The translations under genes were made by a program, and so were the position numbers. The notes under the pieces were generated by a model. That model was not told the origin of the DNA and searched no databases. It saw nothing but the letters and a program-made list of their open reading frames with translations. A DNA stretch of 64,000 nucleotides from the NCBI GenBank assembly GCA_024103005.1, contig JAGFJA010000007.1, positions 62,001 to 126,000 on the forward strand, written 5' to 3'. Positions 50,342 through 60,811 of this stretch are shown one piece after another. Position 1 is the stretch's first letter. Every line of letters begins with the position of its first letter. The stretch comes from Saprospiraceae bacterium. GTDB lineage: Bacteria > Bacteroidota > Bacteroidia > Chitinophagales > Saprospiraceae.

Positions 50342-51118
50342 TTACGCATCCTTTTTTCTTGTAAAAATCCGCTTAGGCTTTGATGTTCTTTCATGTTGAA
50401 AGCGGTCATAGACAGCCAGGAAATCATTTAGAGGGATGGCACTTTCATCGGTATAATTACCTATGGCATTGCGGTGTAATGACTTCAAATATGCCCCGCT
50501 ATTCATTGCCTGTCCAATATCGTGTGCCAGTGAACGAATATACGTACCTTTTGAACAGGTTACTTCAAATTTCATGTCAGGCCAGTCTGTAACATCCAGA
50601 GAAATTGATGAAATCTCAATCGGCCTGGCTTCCAGGTTGCTATCAAGACCTTTGCGAGCCAGTTCGTAGGATCTTTTCCCATCTTTTTTAATGGCGCTAA
50701 AGACTGGGGGCACCTGCATGATGTGACCGGTAAATTGGGCTTCGATATTTTTAATTAATTCCGGATTGATGTCAGGCAGGGGAAGGGTCTGATCTATTTC
50801 ACTTTCCTTGTCATACGTCGGTGTTGTGGCTCCTACCCGGATTGTTCCCGTATATTTCTTTTCCTGAGCCTGAATGGAGTCGATTTTTTTTGTGAATTTT
50901 CCGGTACAGATAATCAATAAACCTGTTGCCAATGGATCCAGGGTTCCGGCATGACCTACCTTCAGTTTTTTTACACCAAAGTATTTGCACAGCGCAATTC
51001 TTACACGGTTGACGACGTCGAAGGATGTCCATTCCAGCGGTTTATTTATCAGTAGTAGGGTGCCTTCCTGGTATGCTTCCAGACTGAGAGGTAATTCTTC
51101 TAAAGGAGTATTATCCAT
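50342..51118 (-). CDS. truB: tRNA pseudouridine(55) synthase TruB
   Basis: A 258-residue RNA enzyme that makes pseudouridine 55 in the T loop of tRNAs. The catalytic Asp is in KVGHAGTLDPLATGLLI (about residues 53-69). LLLINKPLEWTSFDVVNRVR, KKYTGTIRVGATTPTYD and CSKGTYIRSLAHDIG are typical. It has no PUA domain at the C-terminus, the short bacterial form. The EEP-family gene ends 9 bp before it, so both and the rhomboid-like gene are probably one operon. Confidence 0.95.
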   Translation of the reverse strand: MDNTPLEELPLSLEAYQEGTLLLINKPLEWTSFDVVNRVRIALCKYFGVKKLKVGHAGTLDPLATGLLIICTGKFTKKIDSIQAQEKKYTGTIRVGATTPTYDKESEIDQTLPLPDINPELIKNIEAQFTGHIMQVPPVFSAIKKDGKRSYELARKGLDSNLEARPIEISSISLDVTDWPDMKFEVTCSKGTYIRSLAHDIGQAMNSGAYLKSLHRNAIGNYTDESAIPLNDFLAVYDRFQHERTSKPKRIFTRKKDA

Positions 51119-51127
51119 TTAAATTAT

Positions 51128-52201
51128 TTACTGAGACAATGATTTATGTAAAAGTAAGGCGGCAGTGACTGGGTAGTGATCTGAGAATGGTCGCCGGTAG
51201 ATGTCATGACTAAAGACTTTAATCGAAGGATCGACGAGAATATAATCTATTTTCAGCCCCGGAAGATTGCCTGCCCATGTAGTGCCAAAACCTATTCCTC
51301 TTTCCTTAAAGGTGTCCTTTAGTCCTTCGACGAGGTTGTGATAGATAAAGGATTGCGGCGTATCGTTAAAGTCGCCGCAAATGACCACCGGATAAGGTGA
51401 ACTTTCAATATGATGCTTGATTTTCAGGGATTGCTGATAACGTATTTTGGTGGCTAACTTATATTTTTTAAACATGCCGGTAAATCCTTTTAATGCTTCT
51501 TCATTTTCCAACTTCTTCAGATTAATGAGGGTGTCAGCTTGTACGCTGATGGTATTGGAATGGAGGTGGAGACTATAAAAACGAATGATCGTACCGTCAA
51601 AATCAATATCTGCCCAGACACAGTCTCCGTTCCCTTTATCAAAGGAAACATTGCCGCTCTGTTCGATGGGATAGACACTCAGGATAGCTGTATTGCTGTT
51701 GTATCCCGGGTAGCGGCAGGTGTAAGGGTAGGCAAGCGTGGATTTCAGCCATTTGATATTAGGATTGGTGCTTTCCTGAATGCATAATACATGCGGGAGT
51801 TTGTTTTCCTCCATGAAAAAAGCAAATTTTTCCCTGTTTTCTTTCAGGCTGCCGGTAGGGTATTTATTAAGCTTTGACAGCGCTCTGATGTTATAAGACA
51901 TAACACGTATCACCTGATTGTTGTTGACATTGTCGGCTGGCAACTTCAAGCCAATAATTCCGTTAAATGAGTTCCATCCGAGTATCAGGGTAATAACAGA
52001 TAAAAGTGCCCATCTTCTTTTTATCAACAACCAGAATGCGACGAAGAGTAAGTTGATAAAAGCCAGAAAGGGGTACATTAATCCCAAAAGTCCGAATATC
52101 CAGAGTTTATAGGGATTGACGACAGGAGAGAAATAACTCAAAGCCAGTAAAGCTGCTACCAGAATATTGAAAATGATAAATATGTATTTGATTGTTTTCA
52201 A
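51128..52201 (-). CDS. Endonuclease/exonuclease/phosphatase-family membrane protein
   Basis: A 357-residue protein with two or three N-terminal membrane segments (about residues 5-90) and an EEP domain (about 100-350). The metal and catalytic motifs are SYNIRAL, CIQEST, YSLHLHSN, VICGDFNDTP and FSDHYPVTAA. The anchored domain probably faces the periplasm. The substrate could be DNA, a phospholipid or a phosphoinositide. It seems to start at a TTG. It abuts the rhomboid-like gene, a common pairing in this phylum. Confidence 0.87.
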   Translation of the reverse strand: MKTIKYIFIIFNILVAALLALSYFSPVVNPYKLWIFGLLGLMYPFLAFINLLFVAFWLLIKRRWALLSVITLILGWNSFNGIIGLKLPADNVNNNQVIRVMSYNIRALSKLNKYPTGSLKENREKFAFFMEENKLPHVLCIQESTNPNIKWLKSTLAYPYTCRYPGYNSNTAILSVYPIEQSGNVSFDKGNGDCVWADIDFDGTIIRFYSLHLHSNTISVQADTLINLKKLENEEALKGFTGMFKKYKLATKIRYQQSLKIKHHIESSPYPVVICGDFNDTPQSFIYHNLVEGLKDTFKERGIGFGTTWAGNLPGLKIDYILVDPSIKVFSHDIYRRPFSDHYPVTAALLLHKSLSQ

Positions 52202-52202
52202 A

Positions 52203-53105
52203 TTACTTTTTACTCATTTGGTCCAGAAAATCCAGTTCCTCCGGCGTCAGACTTCCTTTTCCCTGTTTTTTTATTTTATCCAGGATGATATCCAGTTGCT
52301 CTTCCACCGGATAGCTGTGAAGCTTTTTATTTTTTAGTTCATATTTTTTGACTGAATCAAAGATACTCACCAGTTTCGATTTTTTATTTGGCCTTCGCTT
52401 GATGAAGGGTTTAACCTGTTTGTATCTGACAAAAATCGTTGACAGGTCCACTCCATTTCTCAAAAAAAGAATAAATAAATATCCGGTCAGAGCCCCTCCC
52501 AATCCTGCTAGAGCTCCTCCTGCAACAACCTTTGAGGTAATACCTATTATCTGAAGCAGGACCAAGACCAACGCAATAAATTTTATGGGCACATTTCCTA
52601 TCAGGATTAACCGCATGGAATATTCAGGTGCCAGGGATGCAGCTGCCACGATGATAGCCATAACCGGTGCCGTCGCCCCCATAATCATAAAAACTCCGGG
52701 ATGCAATCCGGGTAATATTGAACTGCCCGTCACTGCCAATAGCCCGCCAATAATAGCTCCAAAAGTATAAATCGGTAAAATTCTACGGTCTCCTATTAAA
52801 TCACCTGCGATTTGCCCAAACCAGTACAATAATAACATATTGAACAAAATCTGCCAAAGACTCTGATGTATCAGACTGTATGTCAGAAGCGACCAGGGAT
52901 GTAGCAAAAGATTCTGCAAATCAGTCAAAACAATCCATGACAGCAACTGATTGTAAAGACTGTCATCTCCTGCAGATAAACTTGTAAGAATGACCTTTGT
53001 CAACAAAAAGACTATGAAAATACTGATATTGATCAGTATAATTTTGGTAACCATGTTACCCCGATTTAATTCGTACTTTATGTCTTTAATTATTGAGTCA
53101 AACAT
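52203..53105 (-). CDS. Rhomboid-fold membrane protein, predicted inactive
   Basis: A 300-residue protein with about six membrane segments (about residues 20-210) and a basic cytoplasmic tail. The fold is clear: LTYSLIHQSLWQILFNMLLL (rhomboid TM2), GVFMIMGATAPVMAIIVAAA (TM4) and VVAGGALAGLGGALTGYLF (TM6). The nucleophile Ser of GxSG is Thr145 (GATA), the catalytic His of GGHIAHLGG is Ala198, and the oxyanion His of HxxFN is Gln85. Thus it should not cleave proteins; it may act like an iRhom. A pair of rhomboids is usual in Bacteroidota next to EEP genes; here only this one is present. Confidence 0.87.
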   Translation of the reverse strand: MFDSIIKDIKYELNRGNMVTKIILINISIFIVFLLTKVILTSLSAGDDSLYNQLLSWIVLTDLQNLLLHPWSLLTYSLIHQSLWQILFNMLLLYWFGQIAGDLIGDRRILPIYTFGAIIGGLLAVTGSSILPGLHPGVFMIMGATAPVMAIIVAAASLAPEYSMRLILIGNVPIKFIALVLVLLQIIGITSKVVAGGALAGLGGALTGYLFILFLRNGVDLSTIFVRYKQVKPFIKRRPNKKSKLVSIFDSVKKYELKNKKLHSYPVEEQLDIILDKIKKQGKGSLTPEELDFLDQMSKK

Positions 53106-53167
53106 TGATTAAAAATATTTTTATAAATATCATCATTTCGCTGATGAAGGTAGATAAACTTAGTCCA

Positions 53168-53175
53168 CAAATATA
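53168..53175 (-). promoter_or_regulatory. Probable -7 box (TATATTTG) of the rhomboid-EEP-truB unit
   Basis: The reverse strand reads TATATTTG, a TAnnTTTG match, 63 nt before the ATG at 53105. The rest of the 53106-53592 gap is AT-rich with no gene; TATCTTCG at about 53568 could serve dapD on the other strand. Confidence 0.4.
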
Positions 53176-53592
53176 TATAAAATATAAATTAATGTATAAA
53201 ATACATATTATAAGTAAATTAAATTATTATTTGGAACTAATGTAAAGATAATATTTTATTCTAAATCGCAATGAACAACAGGTAAAATGAAGATAAAGTT
53301 GTATTTGGTCTTAAAGTACTGGACAGGGCATTTTAATTTTTAAAAAGATAAAATCAGAAGGTATGTCTGGGATAATAGCTCATTGGTCTAAATAACATGT
53401 GAAATAAGATGCTATTCTGAACGGAATCCAAATATTTCAAGATATTTGTAATGTTAGTCAAGTGCTGATGGGGATGGCAAATCCTTAACTAAGAGTAAGT
53501 TTCATTTTCCAATACAAAAAATGTCGGGATGAAGTAATCTATTCGTTTCTATTGTGAGTATTGCATTATCTTCGTGGACAAAAACTAATAAT

Positions 53593-54408
53593 TTGGAAGA
53601 ATTAAGAAATATTATTGAAGAAGCCTGGGAAAACAGGGATTTGCTTCAGAAGAGTGAAGTGCAGGAAGCCATCCGTCAGGTTATAGAACATCTTGATAAG
53701 GGTAGGCTGAGGGTTGCGCAGCCGGAAGGTAATGGATGGCAGGTCCATGAATGGGTCAAGAAAGCCGTTATTCTTTATTTTCCCATTCAGAAAATGGAAA
53801 CCATAGAATCTTTTCCATTTGAATGGCATGATAAGATTCCATTGAAAAATTCATTTGCATCACAAGGTGTTCGTTCTGTTCCCCATGCTGTGGCACGATA
53901 TGGAAGTTTTCTGGAGAAAGGAGTCATTTTGATGCCGTCATACGTCAACATAGGCGCATACGTCGGTTCGGGAACGATGGTGGATACCTGGGCTACCGTG
54001 GGATCCTGCGCGCAGATTGGCAAGAATGTACATCTCAGTGGCGGTGTGGGCATTGGAGGTGTTTTGGAACCTGTTCAGGCAAGCCCGGTGATTATAGAAG
54101 ATGATGCCTTCATCGGCTCACGCTGCATCATTGTAGAAGGTGTAAAAGTAGGCAGGGAGGCAGTGTTGAGCGCCAATGTGGTGCTGACTCAGAGTATGCA
54201 CATCATTGATGTGTCCGGTCCGGAGGAAGTGAGATATAAGGGTGAAATTCCTCCCCGTTCTGTTGTTATTCCCGGTTCTTACACCAAAGAATTTGCCTCC
54301 GGAAAATATCAGGTACCCTGTGCCCTCATCATCGGGAAGAGAAAGGAGAGTACAGACAAAAAAACGAGCTTAAATGACGCACTTCGCGAATATAACGTTG
54401 CCGGGTGA
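53593..54408 (+). CDS. dapD: 2,3,4,5-tetrahydropyridine-2,6-dicarboxylate N-succinyltransferase
   Basis: A 271-residue left-handed beta-helix acyltransferase of the succinylase branch of diaminopimelate and lysine synthesis. Hexapeptide repeats cover about residues 110-210 (GAYVGSGTMVDTWATVGSC, QIGKNVHLSGGVGIGGVLEP), and LRVAQPEGNGWQVHEWVKKA is typical of the N-terminal helical domain. The start is taken as TTG at 53593 (LEELRNIIEEAW), which gives the usual length of about 271-274; a GTG 39 bp upstream at 53554 is possible. The promoter-like TATCTTCG favours the shorter form. It acts in the same pathway as the aspartate kinase at 42 kb. Confidence 0.93.
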   Translation: MEELRNIIEEAWENRDLLQKSEVQEAIRQVIEHLDKGRLRVAQPEGNGWQVHEWVKKAVILYFPIQKMETIESFPFEWHDKIPLKNSFASQGVRSVPHAVARYGSFLEKGVILMPSYVNIGAYVGSGTMVDTWATVGSCAQIGKNVHLSGGVGIGGVLEPVQASPVIIEDDAFIGSRCIIVEGVKVGREAVLSANVVLTQSMHIIDVSGPEEVRYKGEIPPRSVVIPGSYTKEFASGKYQVPCALIIGKRKESTDKKTSLNDALREYNVAG

Positions 54409-54444
54409 GATGATCTTATTTTTATATTTCTAAATCAAAAAGCA

Positions 54445-57099
54445 GTGAAAAAATATTTTTTTCTTTTTATTTTAGCCACTCTGTTGGCTTGTAACACTAC
54501 CAAACCCACACCCGCCCCGGCGGTCACCATGGTACCTGATGAAGCAGTCCAGGATACAGACACTATGGCAGATGATGAGGCCTATGAGGGGAATCTTGAT
54601 GAGGATTATTATGCCGAACACTCTTCGGATACAGTTGAATTGCCTGATACTCTTCCGACATACAGGGCAACGGCAACCAGATTGTTCAACCTGATTGATA
54701 CCAAATTGTGGCTTCGGTTTGACTGGAGTAAAAGGCACTGTATAGGTACTGCCGAAATAACAGCTACACCTGTGGCAAGAGCCAGAAATACTTTTGAATT
54801 GGATGCAGTCGGGTTTGACATTCAATCTGTTACGACAGCAGATGGCAAAAAGCTGACTTATGATTATGATGGCAAAAAACTTGCGATCAATTTGGGTAAG
54901 GAATATCGGGTGGGAGACAAGGTGGTCGTAAAAATCAGCTATGTAGCCAAGCCTGACGAGGTTGAGACAAGCGGGAGCGCTGCTATTTCTTCCGACAAAG
55001 GCCTCTTTTTCATTAATCCCGACGGGAAAGACAAGAATAAACCCCGGCAGATATGGACACAGGGAGAGTCTCAGAGTAACAGCCGATGGTTCCCTACCAT
55101 TGACCGACCCAACCAGAAAACCACTCAGGAAATGTGGATAACCGTCGATAATAATTTCAAGACACTTTCCAATGGCGTGATGGTTGATTCGAAGAGGAAT
55201 AAAGATGGAACGAGGACAGATCACTACAGGATGTCGCAGCCTCATGCACCTTATTTGTTTATGATGGCGATAGGAGAGTATGCAGTCGTTCAGGACAAAT
55301 GGAACAATATTCCGCTGAAATATTATGTGGAGCCTAAGTATGAGAAGGATGCCAAAGCTATATTTAATCATACTCCTGACATGCTTACCTTCTTTTCAGA
55401 TAGATTAGGCGTGAAATATCCATGGCCGAGTTTTTCTCAGGTTATCGTCAGGGATTATGTATCGGGTGCGATGGAAAACACAACTGCCGTCGTTTTCGGA
55501 GAATTTTGCCAGAAAACTTCACGGGAGTTATTAGATGCCGATAATGACGGTATCGTAGCTCACGAGATGTTCCACCACTGGTTTGGGGATTACGTTACCT
55601 GTGAGTCCTGGTCTAATCTTACACTGAATGAAGGCTTTGCCAACTATGCCGAATATTTATGGGAAGAGCACAAAAATGGGCGTGACGAGGCAGACTATCA
55701 TCGTATGAACGAGTTGAGAGGATACCTGGCCTCTGCACGACGAAACATGCATGATTTGATAAACTATTCCTATGAAAATCGGGAAGATATGTTTGATGCA
55801 CATTCCTATAATAAAGGTGGTCTGGTCTTGCACATGTTGCGCTCCTATTTAGGAGATGATGTCTTCTTTAATGGACTCAAGCTGTATTTGACCAAGAATG
55901 CTTATACTGCCGTAGAGGCTTCTCAGCTTCGTCTGGCAATGGAGGAAGTATCGGGAGAGGATTTGAATTGGTTTTTTAATCAGTGGTTTTTTGGAAGCGG
56001 ACAACCGGAGTTGACGGTTACTGACAGTATGGATATAAGTGGTAAAAAATTATATCTAACGGTCAGGCAGACACAGAGCGGAGAGCAGCAGCAACATATC
56101 TTCCAGCTTCCGGTAAAGGTAGATATCTATCCGGGCGGAGATGCGAAACTGGTTAGTAAGGATATCTTTGTCAACAGGAGAGTACAGACCTTTGAATTTG
56201 ATGTGGATCATGCACCGGTTAATGTAATTTTTGATGCCAATGACGCATTGCTTGCGACCATTACCTTTGATAAACCGATATCTGCATATAAATATCAGGC
56301 AACACACAATAAAACCCTCAATGACCGAATGATTGCTCTGGATAAGATTAAATCAGAGCTGACTCCGGAAGTAGATCAGTTAATATTGGGATTTTTATCC
56401 GATCCTTCACAAGCGATGCGTCGTAAGGCTTTGGGTCAGGTAGATCTAAAAGGTTATCCGATTTTTGAGAAAAAAGTTGTTGAATTAGCCACTAATGATC
56501 CTTCGCCGGCTGTCAGATCCACTGCTCTTGATCTTTTGACAGAATCGCCAAAGCCGGAATATGAGGCGGTATTTTTGAAAAATATCAATGATCAGGTATC
56601 GTATTCAGTCCTTGCGTCTGCGCTTACGGGATTGAATAAGGTAAATAAGGAAAAAGCAGCACCCTTGCTTACTAAGTATGAAAAAGAGGATAACAGCACG
56701 ATAACCAATGCTATTTCCTCTATTTATATGGAAAATAATGACCCGAGAGCGTTGACATTATTGGAGGGTAAATTAAGTACAACCGAAGGGTTTGAAGCGT
56801 TTGGGCTTTTTAATACTTATACCGAACTGCTCAATAAAGGGGATAAAAGTACCATCATGCATGGGTTTGACGTCGTGGAGCAACTGGCTAAGGCAGGACA
56901 GTTTTCTCAATGGAAAAAATTTGCCGTTGCAAAATCTCTTTTTGATATAGCAAATGCAGCTAAGGAAAATGAGATATTTTCGCCTGAAGAAGCCGCATCT
57001 CTAGTCAAACGATCTAATGCCATAGTCAAGAATTTTATGGAAAATCAGAGTAATGAGCAGATGAAAAATGCTATGTCTAACTTGTTGATTGAGGAGTAG
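54445..57099 (+). CDS. M1-family aminopeptidase lipoprotein with C-terminal HEAT-like region
   Basis: An 884-residue zinc metallopeptidase. Signal peptide with lipobox Cys16 (LATLLAC); the acidic linker up to residue 60 contains many Asp/Glu. The catalytic zinc site is HEMFHH (His373, His377) with the third ligand Glu396 in NLTLNEGFANY, and the exopeptidase motif SGAMEN lies earlier. The C-terminal part from about residue 620 is alpha-helical, HEAT-like repeats. It removes N-terminal residues from peptides in the periplasm or at the surface. GTG appears to be the start codon. Confidence 0.92.
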   Translation: MKKYFFLFILATLLACNTTKPTPAPAVTMVPDEAVQDTDTMADDEAYEGNLDEDYYAEHSSDTVELPDTLPTYRATATRLFNLIDTKLWLRFDWSKRHCIGTAEITATPVARARNTFELDAVGFDIQSVTTADGKKLTYDYDGKKLAINLGKEYRVGDKVVVKISYVAKPDEVETSGSAAISSDKGLFFINPDGKDKNKPRQIWTQGESQSNSRWFPTIDRPNQKTTQEMWITVDNNFKTLSNGVMVDSKRNKDGTRTDHYRMSQPHAPYLFMMAIGEYAVVQDKWNNIPLKYYVEPKYEKDAKAIFNHTPDMLTFFSDRLGVKYPWPSFSQVIVRDYVSGAMENTTAVVFGEFCQKTSRELLDADNDGIVAHEMFHHWFGDYVTCESWSNLTLNEGFANYAEYLWEEHKNGRDEADYHRMNELRGYLASARRNMHDLINYSYENREDMFDAHSYNKGGLVLHMLRSYLGDDVFFNGLKLYLTKNAYTAVEASQLRLAMEEVSGEDLNWFFNQWFFGSGQPELTVTDSMDISGKKLYLTVRQTQSGEQQQHIFQLPVKVDIYPGGDAKLVSKDIFVNRRVQTFEFDVDHAPVNVIFDANDALLATITFDKPISAYKYQATHNKTLNDRMIALDKIKSELTPEVDQLILGFLSDPSQAMRRKALGQVDLKGYPIFEKKVVELATNDPSPAVRSTALDLLTESPKPEYEAVFLKNINDQVSYSVLASALTGLNKVNKEKAAPLLTKYEKEDNSTITNAISSIYMENNDPRALTLLEGKLSTTEGFEAFGLFNTYTELLNKGDKSTIMHGFDVVEQLAKAGQFSQWKKFAVAKSLFDIANAAKENEIFSPEEAASLVKRSNAIVKNFMENQSNEQMKNAMSNLLIEE

Positions 57100-57148
57100 A
57101 ATAATAATAAAAAGCAGCATTGAGTGTGCTGTCTTGTGCTGTGACAGG

Positions 57149-57187
57149 AAAAAGCCCCGAATTTTCAAATAAATCCGGGGCTTTTTT
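57149..57187. terminator. Bidirectional terminator between the M1 peptidase and icmF
   Basis: AAAAAGCCCCG pairs with CGGGGCTTTTT across a 13-16 nt loop. A-runs and T-runs on both sides make it work in both directions. It lies 49 bp after the peptidase stop and 6 bp after the end of icmF. Confidence 0.9.
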
Positions 57188-57193
57188 GTTGGT

Positions 57194-60100
57194 TTACATA
57201 TTCCTTCTGTACTGTCCGCCCACCTCAAATAAGGCGTGTGTAATCTGGCCTAAAGAACAATATTTGCTGAGGTCCATCAAGGTCTCAAAAAGGTTTTGGT
57301 TGGTGATGGCAGCTTTCTGTAAATGAGTTAATTTTTCTTTGATAGAAGGAGCATTAAGTGCATGTAAATTTTGCAGGGTGCTTATCTGAGATTCTTTTTC
57401 AGCTTCAGTAGCTCTGATCACTTCTCTCGGTAGGACGGTAGGAGAGCCATCGTCTGACAAGAAGGTGTTGACGCCGATCAAAGGCAATTCACCTGTGTGT
57501 TTCAGTCTTTCATAATAGAGGCTTTCGTCCTGAATCTTTCCTCTCTGATAGCCTGTTTCCATTGCGCCCAGGACGCCCCCTCTTTCTGTAATTCGATCAA
57601 ATTCGGCAAGGACGGCTTCTTCCACGAGGTCTGTCAGTTCCTCAATGATAAATGATCCCTGAATCGGATTTTCATTTTTCGCCAGGCCGAGTTCGTGATT
57701 AATGATGAGCTGAATAGCCATGGCACGGCGCACTGATTCTTCTGTTGGCGTGGTGATGGCTTCATCATAAGCGTTAGTGTGCAATGAGTTACAATTGTCA
57801 TAAATGGCGTACAAAGCCTGTAAGGTAGTCCGGATATCATTGAAAGAAATTTCCTGTGCATGAAGCGATCTGCCTGACGTCTGGATATGATATTTCAATT
57901 TTTGTGCCCTTTCATCTGCTCCGTATTTAAGCTTCATTGCCTTAGCCCAGATCCTTCGTGCTACACGCCCTATGACGGCATATTCAGGATCTACGCCATT
58001 GCTGAAGAAGAAAGAAAGGTTGTGCGCAAAGGTATTGATCTCCATTCCTCTTGATAAATAATATTCTACATAGGTAAATCCATTGGCAAGGGTAAAGGCT
58101 AGTTGTGTTATCGGATTAGCACCTGCCTCGGCAATATGGTATCCCGAAATGGAAACGGAATAGAAATTCTTTACTTTATGGTCGATAAAATATTGCTGCA
58201 TATCTCCCATCAGTCTCAAAGAGAACTCAGTGGAAAAGATACAAGTGTTTTGAGCCTGATCTTCTTTAAGGATATCAGCTTGAACTGTTCCCCTAACAGC
58301 ATTCAGGGCTTTTTCTTTGATTTCATTATAAACGTCAGAGGGTAAGATTTCATCACCTGTCACACCGAGAAGTAGAAGGCCCAAACCGTTGTTTCCTTCC
58401 GGTATCTGCCCTTGATATTCAGGCCTTTTTAGGCCATTGGCATCATATTTTTCTTTTAATCTGGCTTCGACCAAGTGCTCCATTTGATGCTCTGTGATAT
58501 ATTTTTCACACTGTTGATCTATGGCTGCATTCATAAAATAAGCGCAGATTGTTGCTGCAGGCCCATTGATAGTCATGCTGACAGAAGTGCGGGGGTCACA
58601 GAGGTCAAATCCCGAGTATAATTTTTTTGCATCGTCAAGACAACAAACAGATACGCCCGAGTTGCCTATTTTACCATAGATATCAGGTCTGTAATCCGGG
58701 TCTTCACCGTAAAGGGTAACAGAGTCGAAAGCTGTAGATAGCCTGTTGGCAGGCATTCCTATGCTGACATAATGGAATCTTCTGTTGGTTCGTTCAGGAT
58801 GACCTTCTCCGGCAAACATCCTGGTAGGATCTTCTTCCTTTCTTTTAAATGGAAAAACACCCGCCGTAAAAGGAAATTCTCCGGGCACATTCTCCTTTAG
58901 TACCCACTTTAATATATCGTACCAACCATGATATTTGGGTAGGCTTACTTTGGGGATTCTAAGATGAGAGAGAGATTGAGTGGTAGTTTCGACCCTTATC
59001 TCCTTACCACGGACCATGTAACTGAAAAATTCGCCTTCATAGTTGGCTTTCTTTGCTGCCCAGCCTTCGAGTATTTTTTCATTTTCACGAGACAGCCGGA
59101 GTTTGAGATTTTCTGCCAGTGAGTCTAACTGTCCGGAGAGAGCTTCATCATTTTCTGCAAGTGATTTTGTCTGTTGAACTGCCTGAATTTTCTCTGCAAT
59201 TTCTGCCTGCTCCTCGACCCAGCTGTCGTATTTACGGCAAATCTCCGTAATTTCAGAAAGGTATCTGACGCGGCTGGGAGGGATAATGTAGATCTTTTCA
59301 GAGTCACCGGTATTCAGGTCGATTTGACCGGTAAATTTGCCACCGCTTTTACTGTCAATCAACTCAATCAGCTTATAATAAAGTGAGTTTGTTCCCGGAT
59401 CATTAAACTGTGAGGCAATGGTTCCGAAGACAGGCATATTTTCTAATGGCTGATCAAAAAGGAGATGATTGCGTTGATACTGTTTACGGACGTCTCGTAA
59501 GGCATCAGCTGCGCCTCGTTTGTCAAATTTATTAATAGCTATGACGTCAGCGAAATCCAGCATGTCTATTTTCTCTAATTGGCTCGGAGCGCCGAATTCA
59601 GGCGTCATGACGTAAAGAGACAGGTCAGAAAATTCGGTGATTTCCGTATCAGCCTGACCAATTCCGCTTGTTTCAAGAATGATTAGGTCATAGCCTGCTG
59701 CCTTGAGGATATTTAAAGCACTTCTAATCTCGTTATTCAATGCGCGGTTTGATTGTCTTGTTGCCATGGACCGCATGAAGATATGTGACTGATTGACTGA
59801 ATTCATACGGATACGGTCGCCCAAAAGCGCTCCGCCGGATTTTCTTTTACTTGGATCGACGGAAATTATTGCGAGTGATTTGTCTTTATATTCCAATAAA
59901 AAGCGACGGATAATTTCGTCTATAAGGCTTGATTTCCCGGCACCTCCGGTACCTGTAATCCCGAGAATGGGTGTAGTGTTTTTTTTAATGGAATTTTCCA
60001 GATCTTCGAGAAAGGACTTATTATTGTCTGGATAATTTTCAACAGCCGTTATAGCTCGGGCGACGATATGAGGATTATGTGTATTGAGTTGGGATAATTT

Positions 60101-60562
60101 GAAATCAAAATTTTGCCCGATAGGTAGATCGCATGCCTTTAGCACGTCATTTATCATACCTTGTAAACCCATGGAACGACCATCATCCGGAGAATAAATC
60201 CTTGAAATACCGTAATTCTGAAGATTGATAATTTCTTCGGGAAGGATGGTTCCGCCTCCGCCGCCGAAAACTTTGATGTGACCAGCGTGACGTTCTTTCA
60301 GGAGGTCAAAGATATATTTAAAAAATTCGTTGTGACCGCCTTGATATGAGGTAATGGCTATAGCCTGAGCGTCTTCCTGGATTGCTGCATTGACTATTTC
60401 ATCTGCGCTACGGTTGTGGCCAAGGTGAATAATTTCCGCTCCAGAGGATTGTAAAATTCTCCGCATGATATTGATAGCTGCGTCGTGGCCGTCAAAAAGA
60501 GAGCCTGCAGTAACGATTCTTATTTTGTTGAGCGGTTTATAGGGAGGGATGGTTAATGTCAT
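57194..60562 (-). CDS. icmF: Fused isobutyryl-CoA mutase IcmF (B12 domain-GTPase-mutase)
   Basis: A 1122-residue adenosylcobalamin enzyme in one chain: N-terminal B12-binding domain (DGHD at residues 24-27, [12 protein letters not shown]), MeaI-type G-protein chaperone in the middle (P-loop GTGGAGKS at 204-211, then [29 protein letters not shown]) and the mutase TIM barrel (about 560-1100). Two substrate-pocket positions have the isobutyryl type: Phe in GVFPF (near 570) where methylmalonyl-CoA mutase has Tyr, and Gln in AQNTCIF (near 771) where it has Arg. Thus it should interconvert isobutyryl- and n-butyryl-CoA, in branched acyl-CoA use. Confidence 0.93.
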   Translation of the reverse strand: MTLTIPPYKPLNKIRIVTAGSLFDGHDAAINIMRRILQSSGAEIIHLGHNRSADEIVNAAIQEDAQAIAITSYQGGHNEFFKYIFDLLKERHAGHIKVFGGGGGTILPEEIINLQNYGISRIYSPDDGRSMGLQGMINDVLKACDLPIGQNFDFKLSQLNTHNPHIVARAITAVENYPDNNKSFLEDLENSIKKNTTPILGITGTGGAGKSSLIDEIIRRFLLEYKDKSLAIISVDPSKRKSGGALLGDRIRMNSVNQSHIFMRSMATRQSNRALNNEIRSALNILKAAGYDLIILETSGIGQADTEITEFSDLSLYVMTPEFGAPSQLEKIDMLDFADVIAINKFDKRGAADALRDVRKQYQRNHLLFDQPLENMPVFGTIASQFNDPGTNSLYYKLIELIDSKSGGKFTGQIDLNTGDSEKIYIIPPSRVRYLSEITEICRKYDSWVEEQAEIAEKIQAVQQTKSLAENDEALSGQLDSLAENLKLRLSRENEKILEGWAAKKANYEGEFFSYMVRGKEIRVETTTQSLSHLRIPKVSLPKYHGWYDILKWVLKENVPGEFPFTAGVFPFKRKEEDPTRMFAGEGHPERTNRRFHYVSIGMPANRLSTAFDSVTLYGEDPDYRPDIYGKIGNSGVSVCCLDDAKKLYSGFDLCDPRTSVSMTINGPAATICAYFMNAAIDQQCEKYITEHQMEHLVEARLKEKYDANGLKRPEYQGQIPEGNNGLGLLLLGVTGDEILPSDVYNEIKEKALNAVRGTVQADILKEDQAQNTCIFSTEFSLRLMGDMQQYFIDHKVKNFYSVSISGYHIAEAGANPITQLAFTLANGFTYVEYYLSRGMEINTFAHNLSFFFSNGVDPEYAVIGRVARRIWAKAMKLKYGADERAQKLKYHIQTSGRSLHAQEISFNDIRTTLQALYAIYDNCNSLHTNAYDEAITTPTEESVRRAMAIQLIINHELGLAKNENPIQGSFIIEELTDLVEEAVLAEFDRITERGGVLGAMETGYQRGKIQDESLYYERLKHTGELPLIGVNTFLSDDGSPTVLPREVIRATEAEKESQISTLQNLHALNAPSIKEKLTHLQKAAITNQNLFETLMDLSKYCSLGQITHALFEVGGQYRRNM

Positions 60563-60635
60563 ATAAAAAAAATTGTGGTAAAGGGGTCAACTTAGTGTTA
60601 TTTCTACAATAAGATATTGAATTTTAAAATTTTTG

Positions 60636-60643
60636 CAAAGATA
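60636..60643 (-). promoter_or_regulatory. Probable promoter of icmF (TATCTTTG with TTGG)
   Basis: The reverse strand has TATCTTTG at 60643-60636. A TTGG lies at 60666-60663, 20 nt before it, which is the spacing expected for a -33 element. The leader is about 66 nt. This is the best-formed promoter in the window. Confidence 0.55.
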
Positions 60644-60811
60644 ATTAAAATGGCCTTTAACACCAATTAGGAGCAGATTAATAACCTGATTTAAGATATA
60701 CTTTATTCTTTTGGGTGGAATAGACTATGGATTTTTAAGGAATGGAAGTATTTCACCCGCCTCAGCGTTGACATACGGAATAATGATTGATAAATATCTG
60801 CCTATTTTGTG

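Noticed and set aside
54472..55371. 299-codon open frame on the minus strand
   Set aside because: Opposite the M1 peptidase, no recognisable motif, odd composition; a shadow.
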